Shown here in pieces: positions 62,424-64,000 of a stretch of DNA of 64,000 bases. A program made the translations under genes and the position numbers. The stretch covers positions 806,001-870,000 of the forward strand of contig NZ_CP132204.1 in the NCBI RefSeq assembly GCF_030718995.1, read 5' to 3'. Every line of letters starts with the position of its first letter. Position 1 is the first letter of the stretch. The notes beneath the pieces are model-generated. The model was not told the origin of the DNA. It saw only the letters and a list, made by a program, of their open reading frames with translations, and searched no databases. Source of the DNA: Arthrobacter oryzae (GTDB lineage Bacteria; Actinomycetota; Actinomycetes; Actinomycetales; Micrococcaceae).

Positions 62424-63182
62424 TCAATGCCCGGACGCCCGGCTGGTGGCCACCATGTTCCCCTCCGTGAGGGGCCAGCCTATGACGGTCTTGGGCCGCG
62501 GGGTGGCGTATGTCCGGACTTTGGACGTGGACAGCCCCAGCCGCACCAGGGACTCGGCGATCGTCACGGCCGCCGCCACTCCATCCACCACCGGGACACC
62601 AGCACGCTTGCGGATCTCCTCGTCCAGGCCGGCCATCCCGCCGCAGCCCAGGACAATGACCTCGGCCTTGTCGTCGCGGACGGCGATCAGCGACTGTTCA
62701 ATGATCGCTTCGACTGCCCGCTCCGGCTCCTCTTCCAGTTCAAGGACGGCCATGCCGCTGGCCCGCACCGAGGCGCACCGCGCATCGAGGCCGGCCAGCT
62801 TCAGCCGGTCCTCGATGAGCGGAACCGCACGGTCAAGGGTGGTTACCACCGAATACTTGTGGCCAAGGAACATCGCCGTGGAAGCGGCCGCCTCGGTGAT
62901 GTCCACGACGGGAACGTCCAGGAGCTCCTGCAGCCCCTCGCGGCCGTGCTCGCCGTACCCGGCCTGGATAACGGCGTCGAACGGCTCCGGGTAGTTGACC
63001 ACGGCGTCCATGACGGCGATGGCGGCGAGGTAGCTTTCGAAGTTTCCCTCACAGGAGTCCGCGCCGAACCTTGGCGTGATCCCGACGATCTCGGTCCCCG
63101 GCGCCGCGACGGACCGGGCCTGGGCGGCGATCGAGTCCGTCATGGACTGCGTGGTGTTTACGTTGGCAACAAGGATGCGCAT
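62424..63182 (-). CDS. Asp/Glu/hydantoin racemase family protein
   Basis: 252 residues. MRILVANVNTTQSMTDSI and the second-half motif VIVLGCGGMAGLDEEI, with one catalytic Cys, fit the hydantoin/allantoin racemase family. The first catalytic Cys, in IACF/YG-like context, is replaced: VIQAGYGEHGREGLQ has Gly. Racemisation may therefore be altered or lost. Two NCS1 transporters flank it, suggesting use of hydantoins, allantoin or related ureides. Confidence 0.85.
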   Translation of the reverse strand: MRILVANVNTTQSMTDSIAAQARSVAAPGTEIVGITPRFGADSCEGNFESYLAAIAVMDAVVNYPEPFDAVIQAGYGEHGREGLQELLDVPVVDITEAAASTAMFLGHKYSVVTTLDRAVPLIEDRLKLAGLDARCASVRASGMAVLELEEEPERAVEAIIEQSLIAVRDDKAEVIVLGCGGMAGLDEEIRKRAGVPVVDGVAAAVTIAESLVRLGLSTSKVRTYATPRPKTVIGWPLTEGNMVATSRASGH

Positions 63183-63230
63183 AGTGGGTCTTCCGTTTTC
63201 GTGCTGGACGGGGCGGTCGGTGGGTATAGG

Positions 63231-64000
63231 TCAGTGGGTGCTTGCCACGGCGATGGCTTCGCCGTCGACGTCTTCCAGCCGCTGCGAGCGGTCCGCAATG
63301 AAGTAGTACACCACCGCGGCGATGCCGGCCGCGAAGAACCAGGCGAAGGGGGCGGCAGCCTCGAGCGCCGGAACGAACGCTATCAGGAGCGCGACGGAGG
63401 CTGCCGGGACCATGGCGATGATCGCCCGGGGGTTGAAGCCCTTCTTGTAGTAGTACGCTCCGGCAGGATCTTCCGTGTACAGCTCAAGCACGTTGACCCG
63501 CCCGCGGCGCAGCAGCCAGTAGTCGGCCATCACGACGCCGAACAACGGGCCGAGCAGGGCCCCGAGGCCCCCCAGGAAGTACACGATCACCAGCGGGTTG
63601 TTGTACATGTTCCACGGCAGGATGATCAGTCCGATGGTGCCGCTGACCCACGCTGCCTTGCGGAAGTTCAGGTGCTTCGGGAAGAGGTTTGTGAGGGCGT
63701 AGACGGGAGCCACGAAGTTGGCCATCAGGTTCACGGCGATGGTCAGGATGAGCAGCGCGAGGCAGGCCAGGACCAGGAACAGTGTGTTCGGGATGGTCTG
63801 GACGATGTCCGACGGGCTCTGGATGACCGTGCCGTTGATCTTGAACTGGCCGCCGGCCATGACCACCACGATGGCGCCGAAGAGGAGCATGTTGATGGGG
63901 ATGCCCCAGAAGTTGCCGCGGACCACTGCCTTCTTGGAGACGGCGGACCGGGTGAAGTCGCAGAAGTTCAGGACGAAGGTACCGTAGATGGCCACCCAGA
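63231..64000 (-). CDS. NCS1 family transporter, 5' end outside the window
   Basis: About 256 residues remain. The frame runs open through the window edge, so a GTG at 63995 is not the real start. The visible half shows at least six helices, IYGTFVLNFCDFTR (helix 6 region of NCS1) and FGVVMADYWLLRRGRVNVLELY. It is related to, but clearly different from, the NCS1 gene at 60843-62333, so the two transporters may have different substrates. Confidence 0.9.
   Translation of the reverse strand, partial: WVAIYGTFVLNFCDFTRSAVSKKAVVRGNFWGIPINMLLFGAIVVVMAGGQFKINGTVIQSPSDIVQTIPNTLFLVLACLALLILTIAVNLMANFVAPVYALTNLFPKHLNFRKAAWVSGTIGLIILPWNMYNNPLVIVYFLGGLGALLGPLFGVVMADYWLLRRGRVNVLELYTEDPAGAYYYKKGFNPRAIIAMVPAASVALLIAFVPALEAAAPFAWFFAAGIAAVVYYFIADRSQRLEDVDGEAIAVASTH

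Overview
This window comes from a high-GC actinobacterium. The protein families, GC-biased codons, frequent GTG/TTG starts and leaderless promoters fit the Micrococcaceae, most likely Arthrobacter/Pseudarthrobacter. That placement is inferred from gene content and was not tested by a database search. It reads as ordinary chromosome: no integrase, insertion sequence, CRISPR array or phage module is visible. There is one tRNA, tRNA-Pro(CGG), at 52289-52365.

Layout. 0-11 kb: a partial MFS transporter, a class I methyltransferase, a NYN-domain protein, a tandem cluster of four related lipoproteins, the tRNA hydroxylase TrhO, a GNAT acetyltransferase and an MrfA/YprA-type helicase. 11-16.5 kb: a compact Tad/Flp pilus operon on the minus strand (CpaE-like, TadA, TadB, TadC, DUF4244 pilin-like, TadE-like, Rv3654c-like), mostly joined by ATGA/GTGA start-stop overlaps. 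16.5-24.3 kb: an A-family DNA polymerase, DUF1508, Nudix, Nth, a membrane protein with a repetitive tail, and acetyl-CoA synthetase. 24.5-36.7 kb: two sugar ABC import operons with DeoR and LacI regulators, a Gfo/Idh/MocA oxidoreductase and a GH36 alpha-galactosidase. 36.8-41.2 kb: a secreted beta-propeller, an FAD oxidoreductase with an SRPBCC protein, AroQ and DUF2332.

41.3-48.4 kb: MarP, Crp/GlxR, Nudix, RidA, a 51-residue DUF4177 gene, a class A penicillin-binding protein and a metallophosphoesterase. Together with the helicase, Tad, Nth and Acs genes, this matches the order around Rv3649-Rv3683 of Mycobacterium tuberculosis, so the sugar block looks like a lineage-specific insertion into a conserved neighbourhood. 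48.5-52.2 kb: a heterodimeric ABC exporter. 52.4-54.5 kb: a divergent pair made of an XRE/TPR regulator and a 76-residue secreted peptide carrying four copies of an IGNWxDxx repeat. 54.5-64 kb: purC, purD, a membrane-anchored molybdopterin oxidoreductase, an asparaginase, a sterol-carrier-like protein, an SDR, and a racemase flanked by two NCS1 transporters.

The most promising undescribed system is the XRE/TPR regulator with its repeat-containing secreted peptide. Its architecture resembles RRNPP peptide quorum sensing of Firmicutes, but it sits in an actinobacterium. The second candidate is the lipoprotein cluster, which shares a two-cysteine domain I do not recognise. A predicted Crp/GlxR regulon also links this window internally: Crp-like sites lie upstream of crp, acs and both sugar ABC operons.
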